Positions 8,108 through 15,980 are shown, numbered from the stretch's first letter. The stretch is 32,065 nucleotides of DNA from UBA1822 sp963615055 (GCA_963615055.1 CAVEFO010000018.1:1-32065); one strand, 5' to 3'. The notes: generated by a model not told the origin, from the letters alone. Numbers and translations: made by a program.

Positions 8108-8303
8108 ATCAAGCCCTTTCAAGCCCTTTCAAGCCTTCTCAAGCTTTTTCCCTCATTGTGACGCTCGGTCAACGGTTCACGGATAACGGACCGCACCACC
8201 ATGTGCCCCCCGCAAGCCTTTCAAGCCCTTTCAAGCCCGTCAAGCCTTCTCAAGCTTTTCCCCCATGTGACACTCGGTCAACGGTTCACGGATAACGGAT
8301 AAC
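8108..8303. repeat. Two tandem copies of an ~85-base composite repeat downstream of recQ
   Basis: Copy 1 (8108-8190) and copy 2 (8213-8302) each hold two or more TCAAGCCCTT units, then CAAGCCTTCTCAAGCTTTT, a TGTGACNCTCGGTCAACGG joint, and heptamers ending ACGG (TTCACGG, ATAACGG). Inverted copies of the CAAGCC motif (GGCTTGA) occur near 8002-8020. No open reading frame is credible here. The stretch fills the gap between recQ (stop at 8313) and thyA; the part from 7990 to 8107 shows nothing else I recognise. Confidence 0.8.
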
Positions 8304-8312
8304 ATCTCTATT

Positions 8313-10421
8313 TTACAAGATCGACCGATACACCTCAGCCGCCTGCACCAGCGTCGGGCCGTATAAAATTCTGTACTCCGGTGCCATTTCCTTCACCGCA
8401 TTTTTATCCCGTAAAAGCGCCAAGAGCATGTCTTCGCTACACAGTGCATCCGGCGCGACCCCCGCTTTCTTCGCGAGCCTTGTGCGCACCGTGTCCATAT
8501 ACGTCAAAAACGCCGCTTCGTCGAAAGTTTCCGCTTCGGCCATCTCCTTTTCATGCACTTGCGGCAATTTTTGCGCGCCTCTGGCCGGGACAGTCCTTCC
8601 CTCTGTAGAATCCGGCAGCGGTGACGGCTCGCCTTCGTATCCCAGCGCTCTTAGGAAACGTGCGCCGTATTTCCGCAATTTAAAAGCGCCGACGCCGTGA
8701 ACATTCGCCATTTCCTCCATCGTTTTCGGCCGCTTTTTCGCCATATCCTCCAGCGCCGCATCCGTAAAGACAACAAATGGCGGCACCCCCTCTTCCTCCG
8801 CAATTTGAAGCCGCAATACACGAAGCGTCTCGAAAAGCGGCGAACGTTTCTCCTTTGTTCTCGTCTTTTTCCGCGTCGCCGCATGGGCCACCGCTTTCTG
8901 CCCGCCGATGGAAATCCCGTACACATCGGCATTCCCCGCGATGACCGCCTTTCCTTTTTCCGTCACGGCAATCGTCGGATATTGGCCGCCCTCGCGCAAG
9001 AGATAGCCGTCCGCCACATAGCGTGCAATCGCCTCGCGAATCCCTTTCGCCGTCTCATGCGCCAGTTTCCCATATGTCGGAAGCTCCTCGAAATGCCGGC
9101 TTATCACCTTCTCCGTCCGTGCCCCCTTCAAAATCTCCGCGATGATCCCCGCGCCGAAACGGCCGCCGATCGCGTCTGCCGTGCGAAAAATCAGCGTCGC
9201 CTCATCCGTGACGCAAGAGCCGACCGCCGCCGCCTCGCAATTTCCGCAATGCCCGCATGTCGCCTCCGCTTTTTCCCCGAAATAATCAAGCAGAAAATTC
9301 CGCAAACAGCCCGACGTGCGACAATAATCCTCCATGCGCCGGAGCCGCTCATAATCCAGATCAGCCTTCTCCTCATCCGATTCATTTTGGCCGATCAAAT
9401 ATTCCTGCGTCCGGACATCGCGCGCGCTGTAGAGCAAAATACAATCCGCCGCCGACCCGTCACGTCCCGCGCGCCCCGCCTCTTGGTAATACGCCTCCGG
9501 ACTCTTGGGCATCGCATGATGAATCACATAGCGCACATTGCTTTTATCGATTCCCATGCCGAATGCATTCGTCGCGACCATCACCGTCGTGCGATCGAAT
9601 GAAAAATCATCCTGCGCCCGTCGCCGTTCCTCATCCGCCATCCCCGCATGATAACGCCCGACCGCGATCCCGAGACCGTGCAGAAACTCATACGTTTCCT
9701 CCACCGCCTTTCGCGTCGCGCAATAAATAATCCCGGCCTCTTTCGGATGCGCCTCGATATACTCGCGAATGAAATCCTCTTTATCGACGCCGCGCATCAC
9801 ACGAAACGACAAATTCGGCCGATCCAGTCCCGTCCGAAAAAGACGCGCACTGAGCAAATCCAAATTTTCCCGCATATCCCGCTCGACCAGAGGCGTCGCC
9901 GTCGCCGTGAAAGCCGCCACGACGGGCCGCACGGGCAATTTCTTGATAAACTCATCGATTTTCCGATAACTCGGCCGAAAATCATGCCCCCATTGCGAGA
10001 CACAATGCGCCTCATCGATTACCACGAGTGAAAGCGGCACCTGCCGAAGACAATCCGTGAAATACCCCTGCTCCAATTTCTCCGGCGCCATGTACAAAAG
10101 TTTCAACCGCCCGCGATACAAATCCCGCAACCGCTCGATCGTTTCCTCCAGCGCGACCGTGCTATTCACGAAAGCCGCCGGAATCCCCTGCGCCGAAAGC
10201 GCCTCCACCTGATCCTTCATGAGCGAAATCAAAGGCGATATCACGACCGTCCCATGCGGCAGCGCCAGAGCCGGGATCTGAAAACAAATCGACTTCCCCG
10301 CGCCCGTCGGCATGATCGCCACGACATCGTCCCCATGCAAAATCGCCCGCGCGATCTCCTCCTGCACGGGACGAAACGAATCATATCCGAAATACCGCTT
10401 CAAGAGCGCCTTCAAATCCAT
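8313..10421 (-). CDS. recQ: ATP-dependent DNA helicase RecQ
   Basis: This 702-residue protein has every RecQ landmark. They are motif 0 FGYDSFRPVQEE (11-22), Walker A MPTGAGKS (37-44), DEAH (136-139), the aromatic loop SQWGHDFRPSY, motif VI QEAGRAGRDG near 313, and a zinc site with C367, C372, C389, C392 and C395. A winged-helix RQC region follows, then an HRDC domain at about 525-600. About 75 residues beyond HRDC form an extra C-terminal module that could be a second HRDC-like helical unit. RecQ unwinds DNA 3' to 5' in repair and recombination. The ATG follows GGAGAGG; an extended -10 promoter lies about 30 bases upstream. Confidence 0.97.
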   Translation of the reverse strand: MDLKALLKRYFGYDSFRPVQEEIARAILHGDDVVAIMPTGAGKSICFQIPALALPHGTVVISPLISLMKDQVEALSAQGIPAAFVNSTVALEETIERLRDLYRGRLKLLYMAPEKLEQGYFTDCLRQVPLSLVVIDEAHCVSQWGHDFRPSYRKIDEFIKKLPVRPVVAAFTATATPLVERDMRENLDLLSARLFRTGLDRPNLSFRVMRGVDKEDFIREYIEAHPKEAGIIYCATRKAVEETYEFLHGLGIAVGRYHAGMADEERRRAQDDFSFDRTTVMVATNAFGMGIDKSNVRYVIHHAMPKSPEAYYQEAGRAGRDGSAADCILLYSARDVRTQEYLIGQNESDEEKADLDYERLRRMEDYCRTSGCLRNFLLDYFGEKAEATCGHCGNCEAAAVGSCVTDEATLIFRTADAIGGRFGAGIIAEILKGARTEKVISRHFEELPTYGKLAHETAKGIREAIARYVADGYLLREGGQYPTIAVTEKGKAVIAGNADVYGISIGGQKAVAHAATRKKTRTKEKRSPLFETLRVLRLQIAEEEGVPPFVVFTDAALEDMAKKRPKTMEEMANVHGVGAFKLRKYGARFLRALGYEGEPSPLPDSTEGRTVPARGAQKLPQVHEKEMAEAETFDEAAFLTYMDTVRTRLAKKAGVAPDALCSEDMLLALLRDKNAVKEMAPEYRILYGPTLVQAAEVYRSIL

Positions 10422-10451
10422 ACCGTCAAACCTCTCCGAAATTTTTCCTCC

Positions 10452-10460
10452 ATTATAGCA
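10452..10460 (-). promoter_or_regulatory. Extended -10 promoter of recQ
   Basis: TGCTATAAT on the minus strand (TATAAT at 10452-10457). The -35 region is poor. It lies about 30 bases before the recQ start. Confidence 0.55.
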
Positions 10461-10487
10461 CGAAACGCGCCGGAAATTTTGAGAAAC

Positions 10488-10525
10488 AAAAAAGAGTTGT
10501 GATTACCATTGGTATCACAACTCTC
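10488..10525 (-). terminator. Terminator downstream of upp
   Basis: AGAGTTGTGAT and ATCACAACTCT form an 11-bp perfect stem around a 10-base loop, followed on the minus strand by six T. It terminates transcription arriving from upp and insulates recQ. Confidence 0.85.
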
Positions 10526-10530
10526 TTTGG

Positions 10531-10632
10531 ACCGTTTTCCGTATAACCGTAAACCGTTTACCGTACGTGACTGCCTTTGTGATTCACTAAGATGTGACAA
10601 GCGGTAAACGGTGAACGGACAACGGATAACGG
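10531..10632. repeat. Inverted pair of heptamer arrays between upp and recQ
   Basis: The left arm (10532-10567) holds CCGTTTT, CCGTATA, CCGTAAA and CCGTTTA units. The right arm (10605-10632) holds TAAACGG, TGAACGG, ACAACGG and ATAACGG in exact 7-base register. The arms are inverted relative to each other around about 35 bases and could pair. The right arm ends 11 bases from the upp stop codon. Confidence 0.85.
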
Positions 10633-10643
10633 CACCTCCGATT

Positions 10644-11267
10644 TCACTTCGTCCCAAAAATACGATCGCCCGCGTCGCCCAGACCCGGCACGATATAGCC
10701 GTGATCATTCAGGCATTCATCCAAAGCCGCCGTATAAATCGGCACGTCCGGATGCGCTTCATTCACCGCTTTCACACCCTCCGGCGCCGCCAAGAGACAC
10801 ATGAATTTGATATTTTTCGCGCCGTGCTTTTTCAGCAAATCGATCGCCGCGACCGCACTGCCTCCCGTCGCCAGCATCGGATCGACAATGATGAAATCCC
10901 GATTCTCCACACTCGGCAACTTACAATAATATTCGACCGGCGAAAGCGTCTCCGGATCCCGATACAGCCCGATCACGCCGACACGCGCCGCCGGAATCAA
11001 TTTCAGCATCCCGTCCACCATGCCGAAACCCGCACGCAGCACCGGGACGATGCCGAGTTTCCGCCCGGCAATCCGTTTCCCGACCATCTTACAAATCGGC
11101 GTCTCGATTTCGATATCCTCCAGCGGCAAATCCCGCGTGAGTTCATACCCCATGAGTACGGTGATCTCCTCCAAAAGCCGTTTGAAATCCCCGGTCCCCG
11201 TTTCCTTTTTACGCATAATCGTGAGTTTGTGAGCGACAAGCGGATGGCGAATAATATGGATCTGCAT
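10644..11267 (-). CDS. upp: Uracil phosphoribosyltransferase
   Basis: From the ATG at 11265-11267, preceded by AGGAGGAGG, the product is 207 residues and begins MQIHIIRHPLVAHKLTIMR, typical for UPRT. The PRPP-binding loop reads IVDPMLATGGSA (127-138), and the C-terminal uracil-binding GYIVPGLGDAGDRIFGT is intact. It salvages uracil with PRPP to UMP. Upstream in-frame codons (20 residues) precede the ribosome site and are not part of the gene. It is monocistronic, with an extended -10 promoter upstream and a terminator beyond the heptamer element. Confidence 0.97.
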   Translation of the reverse strand: MQIHIIRHPLVAHKLTIMRKKETGTGDFKRLLEEITVLMGYELTRDLPLEDIEIETPICKMVGKRIAGRKLGIVPVLRAGFGMVDGMLKLIPAARVGVIGLYRDPETLSPVEYYCKLPSVENRDFIIVDPMLATGGSAVAAIDLLKKHGAKNIKFMCLLAAPEGVKAVNEAHPDVPIYTAALDECLNDHGYIVPGLGDAGDRIFGTK

Positions 11268-11317
11268 ACGAAACCTCCTCCTAAAAAAAACAAAATTTCC
11301 CCGACACTGTTTTCTAT

Positions 11318-11326
11318 ATAATAGCA
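11318..11326 (-). promoter_or_regulatory. Extended -10 promoter of upp
   Basis: TGCTATTAT on the minus strand (TATTAT at 11318-11323), about 50 bases before the upp start. No clear -35 box. Confidence 0.45.
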
Positions 11327-11379
11327 CAACTGCGATAAGATTTCATTTGCCAAATTTTCCTGCTCGACCGGCCGATCTC

Positions 11380-11395
11380 CGTTTCATGTGAAACA
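11380..11395. promoter_or_regulatory. Candidate parS (ParB-binding) site
   Basis: CGTTTCATGTGAAACA matches the widely conserved parS consensus TGTTTCACGTGAAACA at 14 of 16 positions. It lies in the non-coding divergent gap between upp and truA. ParB/Spo0J binds such 16-bp palindromes to organise origin segregation. The two mismatches mean affinity is uncertain; an unrelated palindromic operator is the alternative. Confidence 0.45.
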
Positions 11396-11417
11396 CGGCC
11401 ACCCTGGCCGCACACTC

Positions 11418-11446
11418 TTTCCAATTTTTTCTCTTTGTGGTATCGT
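11418..11446 (+). promoter_or_regulatory. Possible promoter of the leader ORF-truA unit
   Basis: TTTCCA at 11418-11423 and TATCGT at 11441-11446, with 17 bases between, each match the consensus at four of six positions. It is a weak prediction but the only spaced pair I find upstream. Confidence 0.3.
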
Positions 11447-11521
11447 ATGCGCAACATCGGAAACAAAAAAATACACGACAATAGGACGTCTTCAATTGCA
11501 GAGATACGGAGGAAATCCAAA

Positions 11522-11605
11522 ATGAATCACAAGAAAAAAAGATTGCCTGCATCGGCAACAGCTTCGGAGCGGACGTACCCACTGACCGCGCGGGGTGATT
11601 TCTGA
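11522..11605 (+). CDS. 27-residue leader ORF coupled to truA
   Basis: An ATG at 11522 stands nine bases after a strong ACGGAGG ribosome site. It opens a 27-codon frame beginning MNHKKKRLPASATASERTYP and ending at TGA 11603-11605. That stop shares its A with the truA ATG (TGATG), the arrangement expected for stop-start coupling. truA itself has only a weak GGGGTGA in front. The peptide is basic, without a recognisable domain. It may be a real small protein or only a translation-delivery leader. Confidence 0.5.
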   Translation: MNHKKKRLPASATASERTYPLTARGDF

Positions 11606-12339
11606 TGCACTACGCATTTTGTGTCGCCTATGACGGCACGCGCTACGAAGGTTGGCAGCGACAGACAAGGACGGATGCGACGATCCAAGGGAAATTGGAA
11701 ACGACGCTCCGTGAGCTGACGGGCGAAACCGCACAAGTGATAGGAGCAGGGCGGACAGATGCCGGCGTACATGCGCGGGGCCAATGCGCCGACGTGCATC
11801 TTTCGGCGGTGCTTCCGCCCGAAGAACTGGAAGAATCCTGGAATCGTCTTCTTCCGGATGACATCGCCGTATCATCAATGCATGTCGTCCCCGATCGGTT
11901 CCACAGCCGTTTTGCGGCAAAAGAAAAATGGTATCGCTACCGCATCCGCACCGGTAGCCTCAAAGATGTCTTCTCACGCCGCTATGTGTGGCAGTTGGGA
12001 GAGCCACTCGACACAGACGCCATGCGCCGCGCAGCGAAAGACTTGAAAGGCACGCATGACTTCACATCCTTTTGCGGCAATAAACGCATGAAAAAATCTG
12101 CGGTTCGCACCGTGCGAGAGATTCAAATATCCGAAAAAAACGGCGAACTCATCCTCGATTTCCACGGAAACGGATTTTTGCAAAGCATGATCCGCATCAT
12201 GGTCGGAACTCTCGTCGAAGTGGGAGAAGGAAAACGTGACGTGTCTGGTATCCCGCAAATTTTGGAAATGCGCAATCGAAGCCTTGCGGGCTTTACGGCG
12301 CCGGCCAACGGCCTGTGCCTCATGGAAGTGCGGTATTAA
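11605..12339 (+). CDS. truA: tRNA pseudouridine(38-40) synthase TruA
   Basis: The 244-residue protein carries the catalytic aspartate D52 in GAGRTDAGVHARGQ, preceded by the AYDGTRYEGWQRQ opening. It has the later FHSRFAAKEKWYRYRI and FLQSMIRIMVGTLVEVGEGK blocks, so all TruA regions are present. It converts uridines 38 to 40 of the tRNA anticodon stem to pseudouridine. The start overlaps a leader ORF stop. It is the only plus-strand gene between the tRNA and groES, and a strong terminator follows. Confidence 0.97.
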   Translation: MHYAFCVAYDGTRYEGWQRQTRTDATIQGKLETTLRELTGETAQVIGAGRTDAGVHARGQCADVHLSAVLPPEELEESWNRLLPDDIAVSSMHVVPDRFHSRFAAKEKWYRYRIRTGSLKDVFSRRYVWQLGEPLDTDAMRRAAKDLKGTHDFTSFCGNKRMKKSAVRTVREIQISEKNGELILDFHGNGFLQSMIRIMVGTLVEVGEGKRDVSGIPQILEMRNRSLAGFTAPANGLCLMEVRY

Positions 12340-12391
12340 AAAGAAGAGAACTCTCTCCGCTTTTCGCGGATTGATTTCTCTTCTTTTTTTA
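12340..12391 (+). terminator. Terminator of truA
   Basis: AAGAAGAGAA pairs with TTTCTCTTCTT, with an inner TCCGC/GCGGA hairpin, and is followed by a run of T. It starts at the truA stop. Between its end and 12580 no gene is seen; two CCGCTGA heptamers occur at 12540-12553. Confidence 0.8.
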
Positions 12392-12580
12392 TGAGCGATG
12401 GGAGTAAGGATGCGGAAAGTAAAGCAGCAAATAATTTTTCGGCTTTTTTCTTCAGACGTAAGGGTATCACCAATATCGGTGCTCTCCGGCAAGAATTTTT
12501 GTAAAAAACAAAGCCGCACCCCTTTTCTTTGAAGTCCGGCCGCTGACCGCTGACAGTGATCTTCCGGCTGGCGAAAAAAC

Positions 12581-12608
12581 AAAAAAAGCACCTCCGAAGA
12601 GATGCTTT
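12581..12608 (-). terminator. Terminator of the amino-acid-binding lipoprotein genes
   Basis: On the minus strand AAGCATCTC, a TTCG tetraloop and GAGGTGCTT are followed by seven T, 12 bases after the stop codon. Confidence 0.88.
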
Positions 12609-12620
12609 TCCGTTTCCGTC

Positions 12621-13472
12621 TTATTTCTGCGCATTCGCCACGGCAAGCGCTGCGTATTCCTGCGTCCATTTTTCGAAATCGCCGGTTTTTTTGCTTTCCG
12701 CGATGACTTCATTGATGATCTTCAGGAGATCCTCGTTTCCTTTCGGAAGAGCGACGGCGCTGGTGCTGTCGGTGCCTTCGAAGATGACGCCGGAATCTGC
12801 GATGGCCGGATGGGTGATGAGGTACTGCGCCGAGACGACTTTCTGCGCCGGGACGCCGTCGACTTTACCCTGTTCCAGCTCCATCAGTGCATTGGCGACT
12901 TTGTCGAGCGCGGTGACTTGCGCGTCTTTCAGATGATCCTTCGCGAGCTGCTCTTGCTGCGTGGATTTCTGGACGGCAATCTTTTTGCCGTAGAAATCGG
13001 AGAGACTCTTGTATTTCCCTTCGTCTTCTTTGCGGATGAGAATGATATTTTGGTCATTCAGATACACGTCGGAGAAATCGACGGTCTTCTTGCGTTCATC
13101 GGTCGGCGTGATGCCGGAGAGCGCGATGTCGACTTTATTTGCCGCGAGCGAGGAGAGAATCGCCGAGAAATTCATATCCTGGACTTCGAGCTTCACGCCG
13201 ATCTTGTCCGCAATTTTCTGCGCGAGCGCGATATCGATGCCGACGACCGTCTTTTCGGATTTCGATGTGTCGATAAATTCATAGGGCGGGAAGCCGGACG
13301 CCGTGCCGACGACGAGCTTGCCGCGCTCTTTAATCTGGGACAAAATTTTCCCTTTCGGCGCATCGGCCGCTGCCGCTTTCTTCTCGTCGCCCCCGCCGCA
13401 ACCGGCAAAGAGAGCCATCCCTGCAACCGCCACCGCACACGCCGCGACTTTCCACAAATTTTTCTTTTGCAT
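12621..13472 (-). CDS. Amino-acid ABC transporter substrate-binding lipoprotein (copy 2)
   Basis: This 283-residue protein belongs to the family 3 periplasmic-type binding proteins. A lipoprotein signal MQKKNLWKVAACAVAVAGMA leads to the lipobox LFAGC with C25 as the lipidated residue. The mature part has GKLVVGTASGFPPYEF, VVGIDIALAQKIADKIG, and SGITPTDERKKTVDFSDVY, the classic polar-amino-acid binding signature. The ATG at 13470-13472 follows AAAGGAGAT; 21 upstream in-frame codons precede that site. It is a paralogue of the gene 78 bases upstream, sharing the signal peptide almost exactly. No permease or ATPase gene is nearby, so partners must be encoded elsewhere. Confidence 0.93.
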   Translation of the reverse strand: MQKKNLWKVAACAVAVAGMALFAGCGGGDEKKAAAADAPKGKILSQIKERGKLVVGTASGFPPYEFIDTSKSEKTVVGIDIALAQKIADKIGVKLEVQDMNFSAILSSLAANKVDIALSGITPTDERKKTVDFSDVYLNDQNIILIRKEDEGKYKSLSDFYGKKIAVQKSTQQEQLAKDHLKDAQVTALDKVANALMELEQGKVDGVPAQKVVSAQYLITHPAIADSGVIFEGTDSTSAVALPKGNEDLLKIINEVIAESKKTGDFEKWTQEYAALAVANAQK

Positions 13473-13549
13473 TCTGTTTATCTCCTTTCGAGAAATATTT
13501 TTTGAAATATAAGAACTGCCGTCAATTCCATTCACTGACAGTCATTCGC

Positions 13550-14395
13550 TTACTTTGCGTTTTCTACGGATTTTTGGACGTATTCATCTTTCCATTTCTC
13601 AATATTTCCGTTTTCCGTATTTTCTTTCAGCACTTCATTGACGATTTTCAGCAAATCTTCGTTTCCTTTGGCCAGTGCCGCAGCAGACGATTTCTTTGCA
13701 TTTTTGAAATGAATATCGGTGAACATGAGATCGTCATTGTAAACGAGGTACTGAAGGCCGCCGATGCCTTCCGCGATGACGCCGTCCACTTTCCCTTCTT
13801 TAAGCTCCAGAATGGCGTCCGGCACTTTGGTGAGAGAAACGACTTTCGCATCTTTGATCTCCGTCTGCGCGACGTGCTCCTGCGTCGAAGATTTTTGGAC
13901 GCCGATGGCTTTGCCGGTGAAATCGTCCAACGTTTTGTATTTGTCCGCATCGGCTTTCCTGATGATCAGCCGCTGCTCGGTGGGCAGGTATTCATCGGAG
14001 AAATCCATCGTCTTTCGACGCTCATCCGTCGGATTGATCCCGGCAATGGCGATATCAATCTTACCGCCGACCAAAGAAGAGAGCAGTGCTTGGAAAGTCA
14101 TGTCTTGGATTTCCAATTTCACGCCGAGCTTTTCGGCCAATTTCTTGGCAATCTCCACATCGATGCCGATCACCTGCTTTTCTGCGGCACTCGCATCCCA
14201 AAATTCATAAGGCGGATAGCCGGGCGCCGTCCCGACGACAATTTTCCCCTTTTGCTTAATTTGAGAAAGGACTTGCCCCTTGGGCGCCTCTCCTGCCGCT
14301 TTCTTCTCATCTCCCCCGCCGCAGCCGGCAAAGAACGCCATACCGGCGAGGGCTACCGCACACGCCGCGACTTTCCAAAGATTTTTCTTCTGCAT
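13550..14395 (-). CDS. Amino-acid ABC transporter substrate-binding lipoprotein (copy 1)
   Basis: The product has 281 residues. The lipobox FFAGC (C25) is followed by GGGDEKKA and a family 3 solute-binding fold: GKIVVGTAPGYPPYEFWD, VIGIDVEIAKKLAEKLG, and AGINPTDERRKTMDFSDEY. It shares the signal peptide and much of the body with the next gene, so the pair arose by tandem duplication. Divergence in the second lobe (GGLQYLVYNDDL against QYLITHPAI) suggests different ligands. The ATG follows AAAGGAGAGAAAGT. It is read from a good promoter with overlapping ARG-box-like repeats, which hints at arginine or another basic amino acid as ligand. Confidence 0.93.
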   Translation of the reverse strand: MQKKNLWKVAACAVALAGMAFFAGCGGGDEKKAAGEAPKGQVLSQIKQKGKIVVGTAPGYPPYEFWDASAAEKQVIGIDVEIAKKLAEKLGVKLEIQDMTFQALLSSLVGGKIDIAIAGINPTDERRKTMDFSDEYLPTEQRLIIRKADADKYKTLDDFTGKAIGVQKSSTQEHVAQTEIKDAKVVSLTKVPDAILELKEGKVDGVIAEGIGGLQYLVYNDDLMFTDIHFKNAKKSSAAALAKGNEDLLKIVNEVLKENTENGNIEKWKDEYVQKSVENAK

Positions 14396-14505
14396 ACTTT
14401 CTCTCCTTTTCTGATAGACAAAGGAAACCCGGAGTGAAATTCTTGCACGATACGTCTTGTAAACGTCCGCATTCCTCTACACCCGTTTCTGAAATAATTG
14501 AACGC

Positions 14506-14534
14506 ATGATAGCATATTTATGCATTTCTGTCAA
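14506..14534 (-). promoter_or_regulatory. Promoter of the lipoprotein pair
   Basis: A perfect TTGACA at 14529-14534 stands 17 bases from TATCAT at 14506-14511, which also has an upstream TGC. It lies about 110 bases before the start codon, leaving a long 5' leader without a convincing ORF. Confidence 0.8.
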
Positions 14535-14545
14535 ATATTTATGCA
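14511..14545 (-). promoter_or_regulatory. Double ARG-box-like operator
   Basis: TGCATAAATAT occurs twice on the minus strand, starting at 14545 and 14524, exactly 21 bases apart. ArgR/AhrC operators typically are paired 18-bp boxes with this centre spacing (consensus TGAATWWWWATTCA). Each copy matches at about 11 of 14 positions. The boxes cover the -35 and spacer, so repression is expected. Confidence 0.5.
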
Positions 14546-14547
14546 AT

Positions 14548-14584
14548 CAAAAAGCCGTCACTGCCCATGCAAGGACGGCTTCCT
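14548..14584 (-). terminator. Terminator of thiD-yfbR
   Basis: AAGCCGTC and GACGGCTT enclose a 14-base loop and are followed by T residues on the minus strand, directly after the yfbR stop. Confidence 0.8.
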
Positions 14585-14586
14585 TT

Positions 14587-15171
14587 TTATGGATTCACTT
14601 TCATCTCATCCAGCGTCAGGCGGAAACTTTCGGCAAAGTGCGCCAAAAACCAATTGACTTCCGGCATGTTTTTCGCACGAAGTTTCGCCTCGATCGTTTG
14701 CGCGGCGTCGGAAAATTCTCCGTTTCCGGCCGCTTCTTCCTCCACACATTTGAGATAGGCCGAGAGGGTATCGGCGGCTTTGGCAAGCGGCCAGAGAGGA
14801 TCCTCCTCGGGGCAAATGACGTAAGGACGATACACGCCCCGAAGCTCTTCGGGAAGGGTTTCCAAAAGTTCCTGCCGCGCCATGGTTTCGATTTTTCCAT
14901 ACGCATCCCGAAGGGTATCATCGAAATATTTGACGGGCGTCGGCATATCACCGGTGAAAACTTCGCTCGCGTCGTGATAAAGCGCCAGCGCCGCCGCATG
15001 GTCCGGATCGCAATCCTTTCCGAAGATTTCCTTTCGGATGAGAGCGAGCGCATGGGCAATGGCCGCCGTCTGCATCGTGTGCTCCGCGTCGTTTTCCGGA
15101 ATGGCGCTTCGCATGAGACCCCAGCGCTTGATGTAGCGCATCCTGGCGAGATACGCAAAGAAATGATTCAC
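14587..15171 (-). CDS. yfbR: 5'-deoxynucleotidase of the YfbR family (HD domain)
   Basis: From a GTG at 15169-15171 the product is 194 residues and aligns from end to end with YfbR: NHFFAYLARMRYIKRWGLMR, AEHTMQTAAIAHALA (metal H31), LYHDASEVFTGDMPTPVKYF (HD at 66-67) and AADTLSAYLKCVEEEAAGN. YfbR enzymes dephosphorylate deoxynucleoside monophosphates and feed dUMP and thymidine pools. The GTG overlaps the thiD stop (GTGA), so the two are co-translated. A longer open frame upstream is the thiD region in another frame. The link to thymidylate metabolism fits thyA-folA nearby, although they are separate units. Confidence 0.93.
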   Translation of the reverse strand: MNHFFAYLARMRYIKRWGLMRSAIPENDAEHTMQTAAIAHALALIRKEIFGKDCDPDHAAALALYHDASEVFTGDMPTPVKYFDDTLRDAYGKIETMARQELLETLPEELRGVYRPYVICPEEDPLWPLAKAADTLSAYLKCVEEEAAGNGEFSDAAQTIEAKLRAKNMPEVNWFLAHFAESFRLTLDEMKVNP

Positions 15172-15980
15172 GGAATCCGCCCCCAATCTTGTCCATAATT
15201 CCAAAAATGATGCACCGGTCCGTGCCCGCTGCCCACGCTGTCCGTCACAGCGGCGCGAATGGCTCCCGTGATATAGCGTTTCGCTTCGGAAACAGCCTCT
15301 TCCACCGCATAACCCTTTGCCAGAAACGCCGCAATGCCTGACGAAAGCGTACAGCCGGTGCCATGCGTATTTCCCGTCCGGACGGCTTCGGCGCGGTACG
15401 CCCGGCATCCGTCTTTTGTACAAAGGAAATCCGTCGCCGTGAGGTCTTCTCGGTGTCCGCCCTTGATGAGAACGGCCGCCGGTCCCATAGCCAGCAAAAT
15501 CTCGCCGGCTTTTTTCATATCTGTTTCTGTTTCTACTTTTATCCCGGAGAGTACTTCCGCCTCGGGCAGATTCGGCGTGATAACGGTCGCGAGCGGAATC
15601 AATTTCTTTTTATAGATTGCAATCGCTTCCGGCGCCAGCAGGACATCGCCCGACGTCGCGACCATGACGGGATCGATGACGAGCGGGCCAATCGGATGCG
15701 CCGCCAAAAAATCGGCGACGGTCTCCGTGATGGCCGGTGTCGAGAGCATCCCGGTCTTCACGGCATCGGGCGGGACGTCTTCATACACGGCGGCCAGCTG
15801 TGCGGCGATCATCTCCGTCGAAACATCGAAAATCCCGCTGACGCCCCGCGTATTCTGCGCCGTCACGGCACAAATGCAGCTCATCCCATACGTCCCCAAA
15901 GACGCAAACGTCTTGAGATCCGCCTGAATCCCGGCACCCCCGGAAGAATCCGAACCGGCAATAGTCAAAAGTTTCTTCAT
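15168..15980 (-). CDS. thiD: Bifunctional hydroxymethylpyrimidine/phosphomethylpyrimidine kinase
   Basis: The 270-residue ribokinase-fold protein starts MKKLLTIAGSDSSGGAGIQA and has the HMP-kinase blocks VTAQNTRGVSG, VKTGMLS, VIDPVMVATSGD and, near the C-terminus, NTHGTGCTLSSGIAAFLAKG with the catalytic-site GTGC. It phosphorylates HMP twice for thiamine synthesis. The ATG is abutted directly by AGTTAGC-class heptamers (ACTGCTAACT on the coding strand), and no Shine-Dalgarno sequence is visible. No TPP riboswitch is seen. It overlaps yfbR by four bases. Confidence 0.96.
   Translation of the reverse strand: MKKLLTIAGSDSSGGAGIQADLKTFASLGTYGMSCICAVTAQNTRGVSGIFDVSTEMIAAQLAAVYEDVPPDAVKTGMLSTPAITETVADFLAAHPIGPLVIDPVMVATSGDVLLAPEAIAIYKKKLIPLATVITPNLPEAEVLSGIKVETETDMKKAGEILLAMGPAAVLIKGGHREDLTATDFLCTKDGCRAYRAEAVRTGNTHGTGCTLSSGIAAFLAKGYAVEEAVSEAKRYITGAIRAAVTDSVGSGHGPVHHFWNYGQDWGRIP

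Noticed and set aside
15172..15423. Longer N-terminus for yfbR
   Set aside because: It overlaps thiD in another frame and has no family similarity; the GTG at 15171 gives the normal YfbR start.
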